Counted from the stretch's first letter, positions 1 through 8,182 are shown. The stretch: DNA of 37,902 nt from Bryobacterales bacterium (GCA_003135055.1 PLDF01000470.1:1-37902), one strand, 5' to 3'. Translations and numbers: made by a program. Notes: generated by a model not told the origin, from the sequence alone.

Positions 1-49
1 GTGCGCCACGTGTTTGGCCAGCTCATCCGTCTTCCCCCAGATCGGCTGT

Positions 50-901
50 CTAATGGGTCATCGCGTAGACTACGTAGTTTACTCCGATCCGAATCGCTTC
101 GCCCGCCATCTTCTCCGGATACTGCGGCCCATCGGCCCACTCCCACGCATCGCCGATATCGGAATTGAACGAGATCATCACCATCAGCCGGTTCTTGTCG
201 TCATAGACGCCCAACCAGTGTGCGGTGGTTCCAACCGCGCGCTGCTGGCATTGCACGGAAAAGTGAACGCACCAATCGCCCAGAATCTGGAACCGGTCGT
301 CCAGATTGTAGACCGAGTGGAAAATGGGGTCCTTGCTATCGATCTCCACCACCGGCCGGTCCGGAAAGATCGCCTTCATGGTCTCGTCGAAACGGCCGTA
401 CTCTTCCGGGCCCCAGAAATCGTCCAGCATCAGGAAGCCGCCGCGCAGCAGGTATTCGCGGACAGTCGTGGCCTGCGCATCGGTGAGCTTCCAATCGCCC
501 ATCTCTCCCGCATTCATCCACGGCCAATTGAAGAAATCGCCGGTGTCGTCCGGATCGACCGGCTGTTCCACCGATCGCGCGCTGATCCGCGTCAAACGCC
601 GCAGCGCCTGCGCAAAGTGGCGGTCGGCGCGCGGATAGTCCTGCGTCCAACTGGTGCCGCCCACGCGCCAATCGAAAAGCGATCCCCAGCGGACCCGCCG
701 CGCCAGCAGCGCATCCGGATGCTCGGGGTACATCAGGCGGGCGAAGACCCACTCCGTCTTTTCCTGCCAATCGGGGGGCATCGGTATGTTGTCGTACCGT
801 TCAAAGCTGGTGTATTGCCGGAACGGTTTCTGGAAACCGTATAGTGCGCCAATCAGCGCCAGCCCGCAACCCGCAACGCCGAACACCCGCCCCCAAGTCA
901 T
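50..901 (-). CDS. DUF4159 domain-containing protein
   Basis: A 283-residue protein with one N-terminal hydrophobic segment (about residues 7-23), so probably membrane-anchored or exported. The body contains the DUF4159 pattern: a tryptophan-rich N-terminal part (YDNIPMPPDW), then a stretch around LRGGFLMLDDFWGP and a C-terminal DKNRLMVMISFNSDIGDAWEWAD region. DUF4159 resembles a ThuA/glutamine-amidotransferase-like fold, but no catalytic activity is established for it. The gene lies 12 bases downstream of a DUF2007-like gene on the same strand, so the two are probably co-transcribed. The family name is confident; the biological role is unknown. Confidence 0.8.
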   Translation of the reverse strand: MTWGRVFGVAGCGLALIGALYGFQKPFRQYTSFERYDNIPMPPDWQEKTEWVFARLMYPEHPDALLARRVRWGSLFDWRVGGTSWTQDYPRADRHFAQALRRLTRISARSVEQPVDPDDTGDFFNWPWMNAGEMGDWKLTDAQATTVREYLLRGGFLMLDDFWGPEEYGRFDETMKAIFPDRPVVEIDSKDPIFHSVYNLDDRFQILGDWCVHFSVQCQQRAVGTTAHWLGVYDDKNRLMVMISFNSDIGDAWEWADGPQYPEKMAGEAIRIGVNYVVYAMTH

Positions 902-913
902 CGCAAGCCTGCT

Positions 914-1204
914 CTACCGCTCTTCCGATGCTGCCTCGGCCTCGGCCGCCGCTTGCGGTCCGGCCTCACGCGCTTCCACCAGAACGCGCTCGGCCTCCTC
1001 GGCGTAAGCGCGGGGAACCTGTACTTGGAAGGCCAGCGACGGAATCACGCTGGGGCCCATCACCACCGATGGAATCCCACTCGCCTGCAGCATGGAGTGA
1101 ATGGAAGTGGCCTCCATTTCGCCGTCATGGTTCGACGAGCTGAACAACGTCACCATGTCGAAATCGGATGATTCATCCATTTCCCGTTCGGGGTCTTGCG
1201 CCAT
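914..1204 (-). CDS. DUF2007-like small signal-transducing-type protein
   Basis: A 96-residue soluble protein with the pattern of the DUF2007 family (putative prokaryotic signal-transducing protein). It has a beta strand MVTLFSSSNHDGEMEATSIHS, a helix leading to LQASGIPSVVMG, then FQVQVPRAYAEEAERVLVEA, and an Ala/Glu-rich tail. The middle and C-terminal parts match the usual family form of a strand, a short-term memory-like loop and VxVPxxxAExAxxxL. It precedes the DUF4159 gene with a 12-base gap and is divergent from the YtxH gene, whose ATG is about 43 bases away. No ligand or partner can be named from sequence. Confidence 0.65.
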   Translation of the reverse strand: MAQDPEREMDESSDFDMVTLFSSSNHDGEMEATSIHSMLQASGIPSVVMGPSVIPSLAFQVQVPRAYAEEAERVLVEAREAGPQAAAEAEAASEER

Positions 1205-1246
1205 GCCTCAAGGATATCGCAGAATGTGAGAGGAGGCGCGGAACAC

Positions 1247-1543
1247 ATGTTCGAAGACGATCGCGAGGAATTGGAAGAGGGCGGCGAAGAGGGCTCGAAC
1301 CGACTCGCATGGTTCACTACCGGCGCCATTATCGGCGTCACCCTTGCGCTGCTCTACGCTCCCAAGAGCGGCAAACATACGCGGAAGCTCATCTCCGAAA
1401 AGACGCAGCAGGGCAAGGAGGCGGTGACCGACGCCGGCAGCCAGGTCGCCGATGCCAGCCGCGACATGTTCGATCGCGGCCGCAAGGTGGTGGAAGAGGC
1501 CGCCGATCTCTTCGAGCGCGCCCGCAAGCTGGTGCGCGGCTGA
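1247..1543 (+). CDS. YtxH domain-containing membrane protein
   Basis: A 98-residue protein starting at the ATG preceded by AGAGGAGG at 1229-1236 (10-base spacing); an in-frame upstream ATG at 1196 lacks such a site. The acidic N-terminus (EDDREELEEGGEEG) is followed by one membrane segment at about residues 20-38, ending in the family motif LYAPKSGKHTRKLI. After it comes a long amphipathic helix rich in Lys, Ala, Asp and Glu with coiled-coil character. YtxH proteins are small general-stress-type membrane proteins of unknown mechanism. It is followed 6 bases later by the hydrolase gene, so the two may form an operon. Confidence 0.8.
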   Translation: MFEDDREELEEGGEEGSNRLAWFTTGAIIGVTLALLYAPKSGKHTRKLISEKTQQGKEAVTDAGSQVADASRDMFDRGRKVVEEAADLFERARKLVRG

Positions 1544-1549
1544 TCTGCC

Positions 1550-2380
1550 GTGCTGATCGGCGATTTCGAAATCACTCTCATTCGCCACTCGGTCTATTGG
1601 TGGGATGGCGGCGCGATGTTCGGCGTGGTTCCCAAGACTCTCTGGAGCCGCATGATGCCCGCAGACGATCTAAACCGCGTCGAAATGGGCTTCAACTGCT
1701 ACCTGATCCGCACCGGAGAGCAAACCATTCTGATCGAAACCGGCCTCGGCGATAAGCGCGACGCGCGAGCCCGCGAGCGCATGCGGGTCCCCGCCGTCAC
1801 CGAGCCGCTCGCGTCCCTCATCGATCCGGATTCCGTCGATATCGTCGTGAACAGCCACCTGCATTGGGATCATTGCAGCGGCAACACCGTGATGCGCAAC
1901 GGCCGCGCCGAGCCGGCATTTCCCCGCGCCCGCTATATCGCTTCGCGCCGCGAATGGGAGCATGCCCACGAGCGGCTGATCCGCGACGGCGTCAGCTACC
2001 TGGACGAGAACTACGATCCATTGGTGGAATTGGGGCAAATGACTCTTGTGGACGGCGATTTCGAAGTAGTCCCCGGCGTGTGGATGCGCCATGCCCCCGG
2101 CCACAACCGCGACATGATGGTGGTCACCGCCGAAAGCCGCGGCCAGACATTCTGTTTCCTCTCGGACCTGGTTCCCACCGCCGCGCACGTGCGGCCTTCG
2201 TGGGTCACGGCATTCGACCTTTACCCGCTCCAGACCATCGAGACCAAGTTGGATTGGCTGGCGAAAGCCGCGGACCAAAACTGGATATGCGGATTCGGAC
2301 ACGACCCCGCAGTAGACTTCGCACGCATCACCCGCGATGCCAAGACTCAGTTCGCCGCACTAAACGCGTTTAGTCCATAA
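1550..2380 (+). CDS. Metallo-beta-lactamase-fold hydrolase
   Basis: A 276-residue cytosolic protein starting at a GTG codon just after the YtxH gene. It carries the metallo-beta-lactamase metal-binding signature HLHWDH (His103, His105, Asp107, His108). Further ligand-type residues follow in APGHNRDMMV (His), CFLSDLVPTAAHV (Asp) and WICGFGHDPAVDF (His), the order expected for a binuclear zinc site. The N-terminal IGDFEITLIRHSVYWWDGGAMFGVVPKTLW and the overall layout resemble the subgroup that includes N-acyl-homoserine lactonase-like enzymes. The substrate cannot be decided from sequence. No signal peptide is seen. Two strong hairpins downstream probably end the transcript. Confidence 0.85.
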   Translation: MLIGDFEITLIRHSVYWWDGGAMFGVVPKTLWSRMMPADDLNRVEMGFNCYLIRTGEQTILIETGLGDKRDARARERMRVPAVTEPLASLIDPDSVDIVVNSHLHWDHCSGNTVMRNGRAEPAFPRARYIASRREWEHAHERLIRDGVSYLDENYDPLVELGQMTLVDGDFEVVPGVWMRHAPGHNRDMMVVTAESRGQTFCFLSDLVPTAAHVRPSWVTAFDLYPLQTIETKLDWLAKAADQNWICGFGHDPAVDFARITRDAKTQFAALNAFSP

Positions 2381-2463
2381 CGACACTGCTCACTCACTCG
2401 CTCACTCACTTAGTGCAGCAGATCAAATCGTGGCGCACGCACTCACGCGACGCATGAGTGTTG

Positions 2464-2486
2464 CCCTGCCCCGCGGCGGGGCAGGG
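2464..2486. terminator. GC-rich perfect hairpin downstream of the hydrolase gene
   Basis: Arms CCCTGCCCCGC (2464-2474) and GCGGGGCAGGG (2476-2486) are perfect complements around one central base. The site lies 84 bases after the hydrolase stop codon and is followed by GAAAGG, not a T-run. It could be a terminator or a repeat-type palindrome. Confidence 0.5.
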
Positions 2487-2500
2487 AAAGGTATGAAAAT

Positions 2501-2527
2501 AGCCCTCCTACCGACCGGAGGAGGGCT
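2501..2527. terminator. Second hairpin before the DAO-like gene
   Basis: Arms AGCCCTCCT (2501-2509) and AGGAGGGCT (2519-2527) pair perfectly around a 9-base loop. Read on the minus strand it is followed by ATTTTCATACC, so a T-rich tail exists only in that direction. Together with the preceding hairpin it separates the hydrolase gene from the oxidoreductase gene. Confidence 0.5.
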
Positions 2528-2628
2528 GCGAGGGCGCAACCCTTCGACCTCGATCTCTCACCGTTCGATGTGGATTTTCGAGGGTGCGTGCGCCACGATT
2601 TGCCTCACAATTCGCTAGCATGGGAACA

Positions 2629-3753
2629 ATGCGTTGGTCGCGCCGCCAATTTCTAGCCGTTCCGCCGGGATGGCTCGCCGGATGCGCCGCGCGGCGAGCC
2701 GCGATTGCGCCGCCGATCGCCCCGGTGTCCCCGTCGGCCCGGCTGGCGCGAGTTCGGGTTGCGCCCGAACGAGTGACCCGAACCATTGTCGGCTTGCGTC
2801 CGTTCCGTCCGTCGGGCTTCGTGGTGCGCGGCGAGAAACTCGACGACAAGACAGTGATCCACAATTACGGCCACGGCGGCGCGGGCATTACGCTTTCCTG
2901 GGGCACGGCGCAGCTTGCGGTGGTGGAAGCGGCGAAGGTCGAGGCGCGCGAATGCGCGGTGATCGGCTGCGGCGTGGTGGGGCTTTCCACCGCGCGGTTA
3001 TTGCAGCAGAGAGGCTACAACCTAACCATCTACGCCAAGGCGATGCCGCCCGATACCACGTCGAACGTCGCGGGCGGCCTTTGGGACCCGGTCACGGTTT
3101 ACGACCACACGCGCGTCACGCCGGAATTTCACCGGCAGTTTGGCGAGGCCGGCCGTTTCGCCTTTCGCCGCTATCAATCGATGGCGGGCGAAACGTACGG
3201 CGTGCGGTGGCTGCCTTACTATTCCCTCTCGCGAGATTCGGCCGTGAGCCCGGCGCCTCCGGAAAGCCCGTACAGCCAGATTCAGCCGTTGTACCCGGAT
3301 GCGAAGCAGCTCACGCGAGACGAGAATCCGTTCGACGTGCCCTACGCCTACCGGCGCTACTCGATGCTGATTGAGCCCGCCATATACTTGGATGCGCTTA
3401 TGCGCGATTTTTACGTGGCGGGCGGCCGAATCGCGGTGCGCGAATTCGCCGAGGCGCGGGAACTCATGTCGCTCCGCGAGAGCCTGATCTTCAATTGCAC
3501 CGGCCTGGGCGCGCGAACGCTTTTTCACGACGACGAACTGATCCCGATCCGCGGACAGCTCTCCTTTTTGCTGCCGCAGCCCGAGGTGGATTACATGACC
3601 AGCGGCCCCGGGGACATTTACATGTTTCCGCGGCGCGATGGAATCCTACTGGGCGGCACGCATGAGCGGGGCGAGTCGCGCCTCGAAGCCGACCCGGCGG
3701 CGGAACAGCGCATCCTGCGGGAAAACGCGGCGCTATTCGCGGGAATGCGCTAG
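2629..3753 (+). CDS. D-amino-acid-oxidase-like FAD oxidoreductase, permuted, Tat lipoprotein
   Basis: A 374-residue protein counted from the ATG at 2629 (an in-frame ATG at 2620 is an alternative). The N-terminus has a twin-arginine motif SRRQFLAV and a lipobox LAGC (Cys19), so export and lipid anchoring are likely. Residues 54-95 hold the block GLRPFRP...VIHNYGHGGAGITLSWG, the substrate-arginine and glycine-rich signature that in canonical D-amino-acid oxidases sits at the C-terminus. Here it precedes the FAD-binding Rossmann motif AVIGCGVVGLSTARLL (GxGxxG at 113-118). The protein ends after PIRGQLSFLL and ILLGGTHERGESR, where the canonical enzyme would continue into the GLRP block. This is a circularly permuted order. 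Oxidase chemistry on D-amino acids or related amines is inferred from the family. Confidence 0.8.
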   Translation: MRWSRRQFLAVPPGWLAGCAARRAAIAPPIAPVSPSARLARVRVAPERVTRTIVGLRPFRPSGFVVRGEKLDDKTVIHNYGHGGAGITLSWGTAQLAVVEAAKVEARECAVIGCGVVGLSTARLLQQRGYNLTIYAKAMPPDTTSNVAGGLWDPVTVYDHTRVTPEFHRQFGEAGRFAFRRYQSMAGETYGVRWLPYYSLSRDSAVSPAPPESPYSQIQPLYPDAKQLTRDENPFDVPYAYRRYSMLIEPAIYLDALMRDFYVAGGRIAVREFAEARELMSLRESLIFNCTGLGARTLFHDDELIPIRGQLSFLLPQPEVDYMTSGPGDIYMFPRRDGILLGGTHERGESRLEADPAAEQRILRENAALFAGMR

Positions 3754-4053
3754 CGTTGTGACCAAGTAAACTGTGGGGCAGCGCTCATTTTGACCCTGGC
3801 ATTTGACACACGCCGCTTTGTGGCCGGTTGAAGCACTCACGCTTAGTGAGCGCGATTAACTCCCTCGACTCCCGTAACCCGCAGGGATATCAAGGGCCAA
3901 GTCCTTGCCTAGTCAGATCCTTTACATTTAGGTGGATACTACTTAACATTACATAACAGATAACTTCTATTTGATATACTGATCTGCAAGAGATGTATTA
4001 TTCAGGAGATTGATCGCGCTGCCAGTCGCTGGCCGCGATTAGAAGGCGAAGAC
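3754..4053. other. Intergenic region with AT-rich promoter-like segment
   Basis: No gene is seen in these 300 bases. From about 3920 the base composition becomes strikingly AT-rich for this window. A TATACT (3975-3980) could serve as a -10 box for the gene at 4054, with a poor -35 candidate TTACAT (3949-3954) at a long 20-base spacing. AGGAG at about 4003 is followed by TTG and a 10-codon frame that ends in TAG before the annotated start; it may be chance. Confidence 0.3.
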
Positions 4054-4941
4054 ATGCAAAGCGACGCAGTCCCGTTGGTCCATTGTCCCCGCTGCCTGGC
4101 CAGCGATGTCCGCTTGTCCAGCCGGCGCAAGGCGTGGGATCTGGTCATGCGCATCCTGTTGGCCACGCCGCTTCGCTGCCGCAGATGCACCAAGCGGTTC
4201 TATCGGCGCGTGGGCCCCGCGCATCTCCGCCCGCTAACTGCGCCTGGCGGCCGGCATCGGCCCGATCCCGAGGTCCTTCCGATGGCCGGCCAGCGGGCCC
4301 CGGTAGTTCTGGTCGTCGAGGATTCAGCTCCCCTCCTAAGACTGATCCGCAAAACGCTCGCGCGCCGGGGATTCGCGGTCTTCAGCGCGAAATCCCCCGG
4401 CGACGGCCTGGCGCTGTTTCAGGGGCAGCCGCGGATCGACCTGGCGGTGATCGGCCTGGTGAAGCCGACGGCAGGCAATCTCGATCTGGCCGCCGAATTG
4501 GAGCGTCTGCAGCCGGGCCTTCCGGTGCTCTATCTCACCGGCGCGGGCAAAACCATCGCCCGTTGCAGCATCGAGGCGCAGTCTCCCGGCGCGGCGCTGG
4601 CCGTACCGTTCACGGAAGAAGAGCTTATAGCGCGCGCCAGCGCTCTGCTGGAAGCGGCGGCGCGCCAAGGGCCCGACGAGCGACTGTGGGAACGGCTCAT
4701 CGCCGTTTCGGATTGGATTCCGTCGCCGATCGCGATGCTCCAGGTCTACGAAACCCGGCAGGCCACGCTTGCCGAAGTTCATGTGGCCACGCTGAGCGCC
4801 GGCGACATTCAGCATGCTTTTCGGACCACCAACTGCAAGGCGGCGCCATATGGAGTGACCGTATGCGCGCGTGATCTTGTCCGTGCGCGTCGCCTCATTG
4901 GGCGGGACTCCGACGAAAGGCAGTTCGTGGTGGCGGCGTGA
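4054..4941 (+). CDS. Zinc-ribbon protein with degenerate receiver domain
   Basis: A 295-residue soluble protein. Residues 11-45 form a zinc-ribbon-like pair, CPRC (Cys11, Cys14) and CRRC (Cys42, Cys45). A CheY-like receiver follows at about 82-200: VVLVVEDSAPLLRLIRKTL with the acidic pair Glu89-Asp90, IDLAVIGLVKP at the beta-3 position, and PVLYLTG. The phosphoacceptor Asp is replaced by Gly134 and the conserved Lys of the KPF motif by Val184, so ordinary phosphorylation is unlikely. The C-terminal hundred residues (WIPSPIAMLQVYETRQATLAEVHVATLS) match no family I recognise. It is a single gene with no obvious histidine kinase neighbour. A protein-interaction or DNA-related regulatory role is only a guess. 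Confidence 0.7.
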   Translation: MQSDAVPLVHCPRCLASDVRLSSRRKAWDLVMRILLATPLRCRRCTKRFYRRVGPAHLRPLTAPGGRHRPDPEVLPMAGQRAPVVLVVEDSAPLLRLIRKTLARRGFAVFSAKSPGDGLALFQGQPRIDLAVIGLVKPTAGNLDLAAELERLQPGLPVLYLTGAGKTIARCSIEAQSPGAALAVPFTEEELIARASALLEAAARQGPDERLWERLIAVSDWIPSPIAMLQVYETRQATLAEVHVATLSAGDIQHAFRTTNCKAAPYGVTVCARDLVRARRLIGRDSDERQFVVAA

Positions 4942-5288
4942 CGGGCGGCATCTACGGGTTCGCCTGTCTGCCCCAACCGGGCAACCGGGAGATGCGCTGT
5001 CCGAATCGCGATATCATCCTTCCCAAGGAACCTTCCAGGCTTCTTCGGCGGAGGCTCCGCGTCCGCTGGGATGCGGTGGGCCCGATGTGGCGGGTCTATC
5101 GGTCCGGTGGTAGCGGGTCAGTTTAGAAATTGCGCGTAGAACCGCGACCGCGAGATTCGGCGCCCTCGTGAAACCGCTTGGGGACGCGGCGCCCTCTGGG
5201 CCCGGCTCCGATCAGAGCCAACGACCGCAAGGGAGCGATTTTCCCCAAGAGCACAAAACCAGCCGGTCACGCGGCTTAGAACTTTGGA
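4942..5288. other. Intergenic region without convincing gene
   Basis: No coding region is supported. The second half holds a copy of a dispersed repeat, annotated separately, also found at the start of the DmsE-type cytochrome gene. Short open frames at 4938-5126 show no family pattern and no ribosome-binding site. Confidence 0.5.
5166..5240. repeat. Dispersed repeat, copy 1
   Basis: The element runs from TCGTGAAACCGCTTG (5166-5180), through a short palindromic part GCTC-CGATCA-GAGC, to ACGACCGCAAGGGAG. The same blocks in the same order recur at 17171-17259 with a few substitutions and a longer middle. The two copies are about 12 kb apart in unrelated contexts, so this is a dispersed intergenic element, not a gene-specific signal. 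Confidence 0.7.
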
Positions 5289-5585
5289 CTAGCCTCGGCG
5301 TTGGGCTCGCAGCTTAACAAGAAGATAGTGGCATTTTTCACCGGCGGCTTTGGTGGTCCGCAAGAGCGTCGCCTGGGTGTCGTAGAGACGGCTAATGGTT
5401 GGCGCACTTAGCTCAGCCTGAAGGGCATCCCTCTTTTGGCAAGCTTCGAGCCATTCCACCACAAGACGAGCATCCTCCTCTCGATAGGTTGGTTTTCTGA
5501 AAGTGAGGTAATTGCGAATCTTGGCCAGGTTGCGTATGGTGAAGAAAGTAACATCCAATGCCATATCGATCAATCTTATAAGCAT
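5289..5585 (-). CDS. Hypothetical protein, 98 residues
   Basis: I do not recognise this protein. It starts at an ATG preceded on its strand by AGAAGGGG at a suitable distance. It is mostly helical by composition, with a mildly hydrophobic N-terminus (LIRLIDMALDVTFFTIRNLAKIRNYLTF) and a charged middle (EEDARLVVEWLEACQKRDALQAEL). It has a basic C-terminus (LLVKLRAQRRG). Local GC content is lower than in the flanking genes, which may indicate acquisition. The neighbouring AT-rich stretch upstream may hold its promoter. Confidence 0.45.
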   Translation of the reverse strand: MLIRLIDMALDVTFFTIRNLAKIRNYLTFRKPTYREEDARLVVEWLEACQKRDALQAELSAPTISRLYDTQATLLRTTKAAGEKCHYLLVKLRAQRRG

Positions 5586-5803
5586 TGTCGAACCCCTTCT
5601 GCCCAGCAGCGGAACCTAGTTATTATAACAATAGATCGCGATATCACGCTTTTGTTACTCTATCTTTCGTATTTTATCGCATTCAATTCACGAAATCTTG
5701 TATTTGAGTATAGAATGAGTAAGGAAAACCCCGGTCGCCCTATTCTACAGGCGCCTGGCAAGCCTAGCTGGATTTACCGCGCAGAACCTTACGACGAGCT
5801 TCG

Positions 5804-6088
5804 ATGGATCTTTATAAGGCGATTCAAGATCTTTACGCTGAGAAAGAAAAGCTGGAGCGGGTGATCGCTTCGCTTGAAAAGCTACAGCGCGCCGCCGGTC
5901 TCCGCATTCCGCCCGCGCCAGGCAGCGGGAAGCTCCGTGGACGGAAGCCGATGAGCCCCGAGGATAGGCAGGAAGTTTCGGAGCGGATGAAGAAGCAATG
6001 GGCCGGCGGCGATGATTTTGCGGGGCAGGTTGCCGAAGCCCGCAGTCGATTGTCGGCCAGGCCTGACTCGGCGGAGCGTAAGCTTTAG
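5804..6088 (+). CDS. Small helical protein with RGRKPMSPEDRQEVSERMKKQWA motif
   Basis: A 94-residue protein. The N-terminal half is a predicted coiled coil (LYKAIQDLYAEKEKLERVIAS). It is followed by a basic loop (GRKPMSPEDR) and a short helix (QEVSERMKKQWA) that recalls small uncharacterised or DNA-associated proteins common in Acidobacteriota. The ribosome-binding site is weak. A competing frame beginning at 5715 overlaps the start and lacks a family pattern. The function is unknown; a small nucleic-acid-binding or structural role is only suggested by the basic loop. Confidence 0.55.
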   Translation: MDLYKAIQDLYAEKEKLERVIASLEKLQRAAGLRIPPAPGSGKLRGRKPMSPEDRQEVSERMKKQWAGGDDFAGQVAEARSRLSARPDSAERKL

Positions 6089-6540
6089 CGCAAAATCCGC
6101 TCGCTTCTTCCAACGCTGCTGCAAATCCCTCCAAAAGAGCGCCCTGGCGGATATCGTCGATCATGGGGCGGGTCGCGTGCCAGCTCATAAGCTAGAGTCC
6201 CGAACATACCCGGCGGCAGGTACGGTTCAGCACTGTTGCAATCTGGCGCTTGTTGCGGCGCAGGCTTATCCTCGAGTTCGGGCCATGGGCGCCGGGGTGG
6301 AACTGCACGCGCTGCGACAAGGATGAAACCGAGTTCCCGGCCTGGCATCAGGATCAGCCGCTTAGAGACTGATGACGGAGCGCTGCTTTCCAGCACATGT
6401 GCCGTCATCCGCGAAGCGCCACGACCCGTGCCGAGCTTTTGCATGCAGGGCTGAATTGGGACAAAAGTGACGCCCGCGCGACCACGGCATTCGGACCGCG
6501 CAAGGGCCGCTATCATCCCAGTTATCGGGAGGTCTCCGGC
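6089..6540. other. Gap without supported gene
   Basis: Several overlapping open frames exist on both strands, none with a recognisable family, a good ribosome-binding site or a consistent composition. A minus-strand frame reading LILMPGRELGFILVAARAVPPRRPWPELE (about 6260-6350) looks protein-like, but its surroundings do not. At best it is a gene remnant. Confidence 0.35.
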
Positions 6541-7113
6541 CTACATAGCATGCATTGCTCGAAGCTTGCTGGTGTGTTCCCGCGCGTTCGCCTCGCAACG
6601 CCGCGCCAGTTCCATTAACTCGGCCGCCTGCGGAAACAGCATACTTTCCATGCGCATTTCAGACGCTATTTCCATCTGAATCGCCGCCAGAATATCCAGC
6701 AGCTCACCGTAACATTCACAAGCTTCGGGAGGCGCGGTAAAGGCATGCGTCAGCTCGCGCATCTCGTCCAGCACGCTGGTCAGTGCGATCCGGCCATGCT
6801 TGAGCAGGCGCAACGCTTCGGGAACATCGTCCATGTGCGGAAGCGGGCGCTCGCCTGCGCTCAGGGCGGCCTCAAGGTCGAGAAGCTGCGGGAAGAGGCG
6901 AGCATCCTGCACTTCCAGATGGTCCTCCAGCTCGCGGCGGAATTCCTGAAACAGCCGGTGGAGCGGAAGCAGCGTGCGGCAGAGCGGCGGCCTCTGCTCC
7001 AGAACCACGCTGGCGGTCAGATCGGCCGCTCTTTCCACCTCCTTACGCAGCAGGGAATGATGCGGCTTCAGAACGCATCGAATAATCGCGGAAATCGCAA
7101 GTTGATTATGCAT
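6541..7113 (-). CDS. Hemerythrin-like (RIC/YtfE-type) four-helix protein
   Basis: A 190-residue protein starting at an ATG inside the last codons of the radical SAM gene (8-base overlap ATGCATAA), so translation is probably coupled. The pattern follows the di-iron domain of RIC/ScdA/YtfE iron-sulfur repair proteins: LKPHHSLLRKEVERA (His18, His19), LHRLFQEF (His52), ELEDHLEVQDARLFP (His65), KHGRIALTSVL (His106), LTHAFTAPPEACECYGELLD, then MEIASEMRMESMLFPQA. In the last motif the family histidines are replaced by Ala, Glu and Arg, leaving Glu156. The di-iron site may therefore be incomplete or altered. The N-terminal ScdA cysteine domain is absent. Oxygen or nitric-oxide handling alongside the radical SAM enzyme is an inference. 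Confidence 0.7.
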   Translation of the reverse strand: MHNQLAISAIIRCVLKPHHSLLRKEVERAADLTASVVLEQRPPLCRTLLPLHRLFQEFRRELEDHLEVQDARLFPQLLDLEAALSAGERPLPHMDDVPEALRLLKHGRIALTSVLDEMRELTHAFTAPPEACECYGELLDILAAIQMEIASEMRMESMLFPQAAELMELARRCEANAREHTSKLRAMHAM

Positions 7114-8182
7114 GGTTATTCTCCTGATAGGCGCCGGCCGTCTCCGGACATGGCTGGTAGGCGCATCTCGGGTCCTCAGCCAGGTAATCGCCGGTAATGG
7201 CAAAGGCTCGCGCGCGGGAACCGCCGCACAACTCGCGGTACTCGCACACGCCGCACTTGCCGTGGCGCGCATCGGCATCGCGCAGTTCCAGGAATAGCGG
7301 CGAATTTCGATAGACGTGCGCCAGCGAATCGAATCGCACGTTCCCCGCCGAAATCGGCAGGAAGGCGCTGGGATAGATCTCGCCCGTATGGGAGACGAAC
7401 ACGAAACCGCGCCCATCGCTCACGCCCGCCGTGCGCCACACGGTGCGGCTCGGATCGGCGGGTTCGGGCCGCTCGCGCAGGCGGCGCGCCATATACCGGC
7501 GGAAATGCATGGCTTCGTTGGTCTTCACCTCGAACGGCGCGCTGCGCGAGATGTTGTACAACTTTTCGAAAACCTGCTCGTACTCTTCGGCGGCCAGGTC
7601 GTCACCCGTCGGGGCGCGGCCCGTCATCCCCAGGAAGAAGACGCTCCACATGCGCGTCCCCACCCTCGCCGCCAAGCCGGCGATTTCGTCGAGCCGGTGC
7701 ATATTGCGCCGGGTCGCGGTGGTCCGGATCTGCGTTTCCAGGCCGATGCGCCGCGCGTCTTCCAGCGCCTCGACCGCCCGGTGGAACGTTCCAGGCACGC
7801 CGCGGAAGCCGTCATGCGTTCCGGCATCGGGACCGTCGAGGGTGATGTCCATCCGGGCCACGCCGCATTTACGAAATTCCCAAATCTTGTCTTTCGTCAG
7901 AAGAGGCGTGGCGCTGGGACTGATGTTGGTGTTCAGTCCCAGCTCCACGCTGCGCCGGAGGAGGGGTAAAATGTCCGGCCGCTTCAGAGGGTCGCCACCG
8001 GCAAAAACCATCAAGGGATTGCCAAACTCCCGGATGGCATCGAGGAGACGGTAAGCTTCCTCCGTTGAGAGTTCCGATGAGTGCCGCTGGGGGGCTGCCG
8101 AAGACCGGCAATGGACGCAAGCCAAGTCGCAGGCCTGCGTGGTTTCCCAGATCACCAGCAGCGGAGATTCATCGAATCTCAT
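7106..8182 (-). CDS. Radical SAM/SPASM domain protein
   Basis: About 358 residues from the ATG at 8182, which has GGAG six bases upstream; in-frame ATG codons at 8194 and 8215 also exist. The radical SAM cluster motif CDLACVHC (CX3CX2C) binds the 4Fe-4S cluster and S-adenosylmethionine. VFAGGDPLKRPDI is the glycine-rich SAM-binding strand, and LNTNISPSATPLL and DITLDGPDAGTHDGFRG follow in barrel order. The C-terminus carries SPASM-type cysteines, CGVCEYRELCGGSRARA then CAYQPC, for auxiliary clusters. The form resembles the TIGR04053 group and the haem-maturation relatives AhbD/NirJ. The substrate is not determined. It overlaps the hemerythrin-like gene by 8 bases. Confidence 0.85.
   Translation of the reverse strand: MRFDESPLLVIWETTQACDLACVHCRSSAAPQRHSSELSTEEAYRLLDAIREFGNPLMVFAGGDPLKRPDILPLLRRSVELGLNTNISPSATPLLTKDKIWEFRKCGVARMDITLDGPDAGTHDGFRGVPGTFHRAVEALEDARRIGLETQIRTTATRRNMHRLDEIAGLAARVGTRMWSVFFLGMTGRAPTGDDLAAEEYEQVFEKLYNISRSAPFEVKTNEAMHFRRYMARRLRERPEPADPSRTVWRTAGVSDGRGFVFVSHTGEIYPSAFLPISAGNVRFDSLAHVYRNSPLFLELRDADARHGKCGVCEYRELCGGSRARAFAITGDYLAEDPRCAYQPCPETAGAYQENNHA

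Noticed and set aside
7114..7416. N-terminal extension of the hemerythrin-like protein
   Set aside because: It overlaps the radical SAM gene in another frame and has no hemerythrin features.
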